From Trichoplusia ni (lineage: Eukaryota; Arthropoda; Insecta; Lepidoptera; Noctuidae), in contig NC_039482.1 of assembly GCF_003590095.1 (NCBI RefSeq), positions 4,853,657 to 4,917,656 of the forward strand: 64,000 nucleotides of DNA, read 5' to 3'. A model generated the notes under the pieces. The model worked only from the letters and a program-made list of their open reading frames with translations. It was not told the DNA's origin and ran no database searches. Of the stretch, positions 60,345 to 64,000 are shown in pieces; position 1 is the first letter of the stretch, and every line of letters starts with the position of its first letter. The translations under genes and the position numbers were made by a program.

Positions 60345-60495
60345 TTGGGGAAGAGGACGACCAAAGAAACGATGGATGGATTGTGTGAAAGACGATATGG
60401 CTTTAAAGAGTGTTTCTTGTGGAATGGAAGGAAGAAGATGACATGTTGCGCCGACCCCAAATAAAATAATTGGGATAAGGGCAGGGGAATGATGG
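60345..60495 (+). mobile_element. LINE 3' tail
   Basis: GGGAAGAGGACGACCAAAGA and ACGATGGATGGATTGTGTGA are followed by TGCGCCGACCCCAAATAAAA. It is close to the copy at 16330 with a short internal deletion. Confidence 0.65.
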
Positions 60496-60499
60496 TTAC

Positions 60500-62870
60500 T
60501 TGACTTTTGTGCGATAAAAAAATGTCAATTCAATGAAAACATTAGAATCTTCCGTTTCTTATGTTATTTTAGTATTGGAAAGTACAGAACACTCTTCTTA
60601 GATTTACCATATCCCAACTATAACATTTATATGATGTGTTATATTTCTCTTAATAATAATAATATCTTGAATATAAGTTGCGTGTTAGGTCAAACCTCAA
60701 TATAAGATATTTCGTGTTTCAAAGGTGCATTTTGTCGTACGAAATATAACATGCTTGTATCGTTCTCGTAGCCAAAACAAACATTTGCCTGCTACAAATA
60801 TTTGGACCATGCGGGGATTGAACACTGCCCGTAGTCTGTAGCTTTGTCACAGCCAAATATTATAGGTAAAATAGTATTTTGATACCTAGTTTTACCCGTG
60901 ATTTTTTCATTTTTTATATCTTAATTTCATCAAATGCTATTTGAATTTAAGCGTCTTTTTTGTTGGTAGTAAAAACCTGATAAATTTACATTTTTAAATG
61001 TTTGTAAAAAAAGGCACAAGGTTTAAATTCCTTGGCATACGTAGTTATAAAAAAACAATGAAAAGTATTTTCGCCCCTGTTTGTTTAAGATACGAGGACT
61101 TAATATGTTTAGCGACCCTTCTCAAAGCATAGTTCGTACGGAAGGACCGCGGTATCTTTCGTTTATTTTGGTCCTTCGTCCTAAGGTCCTTTTGCCCTAC
61201 ATTAGCGACTTCTAACATAAACCTTGATGTTTATTGTCACGGTAAATTGTTAGATTTATATTTTGCTATACTCTTTTGTAGTAATAGGATTACAAGACAG
61301 TCTGGAATATTTTTCTAGATAAGGCTTGAGAAAATGTTACTGGTGTTTTTTTCTGAAGTTAACTTTATGTTTTTGTTACTTATTTGATGTATATATAATC
61401 TGTGTTAGCACTCTTTTTCTTATTCTAGAAATTTTATAAGTAAAGTACTTATTTTTTTCTTTTATCGCTTAAACAGGAAAATATTAATAAAATATATATT
61501 TTTAGGCAAATCCTTAGTATATTAGAAATACTATGAATTGTGATTATTTTTGTTGTTAAAATATTTATAAGGCGAGGAAACTTTGTAAAGATATCACCCT
61601 TAAACTAGTAAACCGGTTTCCAAAAGTTTAAATAAATGTAAAAATATATTATATCCCTTAATCCGAAGGAAACAGGAACTCTGTAATGTAGGTAGTATAG
61701 CATACAAAATCAATAGCATTTCCTATTAAACATTTAAAAATAACAAAGTTTACTATAAAGGCAAATACACAGATGTATATTTGTAAACAAATTTATACAG
61801 TAAAGCCAAAAGGCAAAGGCCTTCAGGATATTTACCACTAGTGCTCTCTTTTCTTCTTACTAACAATTTCGATGAGGAAGAGAGATAGATATAACCATTT
61901 AATTATCGAGTCGAGTTTCCCGAAAGGGTCCGTAATATGGAATTTATTTGTAAGCAATATTGGGAATTGTTGCATTATTTTGTGCGTAATTGAAATAGGG
62001 GACTTATTAAGTATACAATTAATTAATAAGGATCAATTCTGTAGAAATGTATGCGGTATGCTTGAGCGCTGGGCCAAAGTAAAGTTTCAGTTTTCTAGGC
62101 AGACAAAATCGTTTAAACGTTATTGCACTTTGAAGTCTTTTAATGGTTTTTTTTTCTAATGTTACATTGCTTAAGTCAAGTCATATCTCATAGATCTTCA
62201 ACGATACTGGTAAAACAGTCAAACGGATAGAAATTTCAGTTTGTTGGCTTTGACCTGCCATCGCACATTTGAGCGTTGTTTATTAACGCTGGATGTCATT
62301 TGCCATTATTTTTTATATTGCTACAATTCTTTACATTCAATTATGAAGTACATTAAACAAAACAAGAAAGTTTCAGAATGTTAATACTTCGGAATATTAT
62401 GTATATTCTGAATGTGCCAAAAAGATAAAAGCATGGACCTGAGTGTGAAAAGAAAAATATCAAGTGTTTCGGGTCCCCTTCAGAAACCATAATTATATCC
62501 GCAAAAGGACCGTGTACACCACAGTGACGGCCCTTCGGTCCGAAATACTGGATTTTAATTTTAATACATAAAAATGTATTTATATTGTTATGCAGACATA
62601 AAAGTATTACAAGTATTTTACGTCAAACTTATAGTTATAGTCTACTGTTAGAATTTTATTTCTCTTTAGATTAATTTATGCCATTCTTGTTTACTGTAAT
62701 TTTTGGACCGAGTTTGTATTTGAAATGTATAAATGGATGAAAAAAAATGTAATTAAATGACTGTAAATCTAATATTCGTTTACAGCTCAAACGTGTAGAG
62801 GAAAAGAACTTCAAAAGAGGATCTGTTACTGATCTTAGAAAAAAACTCACGCTACCAAAAGCTATTATTA
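60500..62870. other. No gene seen
   Basis: A search here for the missing 5' exons of the minus-strand protease homologue found no convincing signal peptide or IVGG-type exon. A tRNA-like word (GTTCAATCCCC on the minus strand, near 60818) may be a SINE remnant. Confidence 0.4.
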
Positions 62871-63123
62871 TCTATACTAATATATAAAACTGAAGAGTTT
62901 GTTTGTTTGTTTGAACGCGCTAATCTCAGAAACTACTGGTCCAAATTGAAAACTTATTTTTGTGTTGAATAAACCATTCATCGAGGAAGGCTTTAGGCTA
63001 TAAACCATCACGCTGCGACTAATAGGAGCGAAGATACAATGGAAAATGTGAAAAAAACAGGGCTGGTATAAATCATAACTTATATCGTCTACTCACGGGG
63101 ACGAAGTCGCGGGTAGCAGCTAG
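62871..63123 (+). mobile_element. Helitron-like element H1
   Basis: It starts TCTATACTAATATATAAAAC and ends CGCGGGTAGCAGCTAG, one base changed in the 3' hairpin. Confidence 0.75.
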
Positions 63124-63157
63124 TGTATTAATAACTAACTAAGTTCACTTTTGCATG

Positions 63158-63380
63158 TCCTTACTAATATTATACTAAATGCGAAAGTAACTTTGTCTGT
63201 CTGTCTGTTACGCTTTCTCGTCCAAACCACTGAACTGATTTTAATGAAATTTATGTACAGAGATAGAGTTGACCTTGAGAAAGAACATAGGATAGTTTTT
63301 ATCCCGGACTTTTGAAGAGTTCTCTTGGAAACGCGATATAACCGACATCGATGCGGGCGAAGCCGCGGGCGAAGAGCTAG
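63158..63380 (+). mobile_element. Helitron-like element, family H2
   Basis: It is nearly identical in body to the copy at 11007 (GAACATAGGATAGTTTTTAT) and ends CGGGCGAAGAGCTAG. The similarity of the two copies suggests recent activity. Confidence 0.75.
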
Positions 63381-63686
63381 TTATAACCATAAAAACAGTA
63401 ACATACATAACTCTTAAAAATAAACTTTATGAAGTAAAAAAAATAAACCGTTCAAACTATAAATCCTTAACGAAGTGCAAACATTAAGTTCGCAGAGTCT
63501 TTAAGCATAAAATTCGTATGCAAGAGAAACCTCTTTACGGCGACTACTTTTAAGAAACTAAAAGGAGGGTCTTCTGTTTTATTTTTCTGAGATTTTCTTG
63601 AAATGTCCTCTGCCTTAACATGGTTAGTTAAACAAGGAGTTTATGTTGTCTAGTGCGGTTATTATGGCTTTAAAGGACTTGGTCTT

Positions 63687-63738
63687 ATGGAAGGGAGTTG
63701 CCGCTACTGCAGTCTAATATGCCGTTTCACTTACACAA
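63687..63738. repeat. Hairpin repeat Q, degraded
   Basis: ATGGAAGGGAGTTGCCGCTA pairs partly with ATATGCCGTTTCACTTACAC. Confidence 0.4.
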
Positions 63739-63884
63739 CGGTAAAAGGCCTAATTTTAATGTCATGTACAAGTTCGGTTTTGGTTTGACTTAAACATACT
63801 TGGTCACACTCGACTGGTTTAAAGAGTTTGTCGAGTTTGTAGGAAACCTGGGTTCCACATTTTCTGCAGTGAGCTAGCGTTGGT

Positions 63885-63955
63885 GATCAATGGTCATACC
63901 TTTCCAATACGGGAAGAGGACTGTGCCCAGCAGTGGGACCTATACGAGAAGCCTG
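63885..63955 (+). mobile_element. LINE 3' tail fragment
   Basis: CCAATACGGGAAGAGGACTG and GCCCAGCAGTGGGACC resemble the QQWD ending of RTE-type ORFs. Confidence 0.45.
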
Positions 63956-64000
63956 GTTTCATATGTTACATGAAACGCGCTTGAATCTCAAACATGATAA

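Noticed and set aside
61872..62159. 95-codon ORF
   Set aside because: No recognised motifs or start context. It lies in AT-rich DNA and is probably chance.
62460..62545. Missing upstream exon of the protease homologue (GRHCGVHGP reading, minus strand)
   Set aside because: The acceptor lacks a pyrimidine tract, the motif does not match the S1 N-terminal half, and similar GGTCCTT(C/T)GG words occur at 50330 and 61150, so a repeat is more likely.
1..64000. CRISPR arrays, operons, bacterial promoters or phage genes
   Set aside because: No regularly spaced repeats or tightly packed ORFs exist; the sequence is eukaryotic nuclear DNA.

Overview
This is a 64 kb piece of AT-rich, repeat-dense animal nuclear DNA, most likely from a moth. 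The evidence is split genes with GT-AG introns, tRNA-derived and 5S-rRNA-derived SINEs, many short Helitron-like elements ending in CTAG, RTE-type reverse transcriptase tails and several MITE families. I infer Lepidoptera, probably Noctuidae, from this repeat repertoire. No species can be named from the sequence alone. Nothing here is bacterial or viral: there are no operons and no CRISPR array.

Only one protein gene is clearly readable. It lies on the minus strand at 49742-58874 and has four visible exons joined by in-phase introns. It encodes a chymotrypsin-fold serine protease homologue. The usual GDSGGP motif is RDNGGA, so the nucleophilic serine is asparagine. The His57 position also appears lost, while the Asp102 region remains. 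A 122-residue Pro/Thr-rich tail follows the protease fold. The signal peptide and first part of the fold are not visible; those exons lie upstream of 58874 or beyond the window. A second possible gene is represented only by a short plus-strand first coding exon at 28337-28366 (ten codons, then GT), preceded by three CRE-like sites.

Layout. 1-9300 holds SINEs, a broken unrecognised reading frame (2667-3041) and reverse-transcriptase tails. 9298-10530 is a 5'-truncated RTE-type LINE on the minus strand with one internal stop. 11-28 kb is mostly non-coding, with Helitron-like elements, SINEs, foldback elements and nested insertions. 28.2 kb carries the candidate first exon. 29-49 kb is dense in Helitron-like elements and MITEs, and includes a Penelope-like remnant at 46908-47201. 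49.7-58.9 kb is the protease-homologue gene with repeats in its introns. 59-64 kb is again repeats and unassigned AT-rich DNA.

The most unusual signals are the catalytically dead protease homologue with its tail; a family of 50-60 bp imperfect hairpins (GCGAGAC..GCGCTCTAC / GTAGAGCGC..GTCTCGC) occurring about 13 times; a perfect 21-bp-stem hairpin at 42036-42082; and several nested insertions with readable target-site duplications that give a relative chronology.
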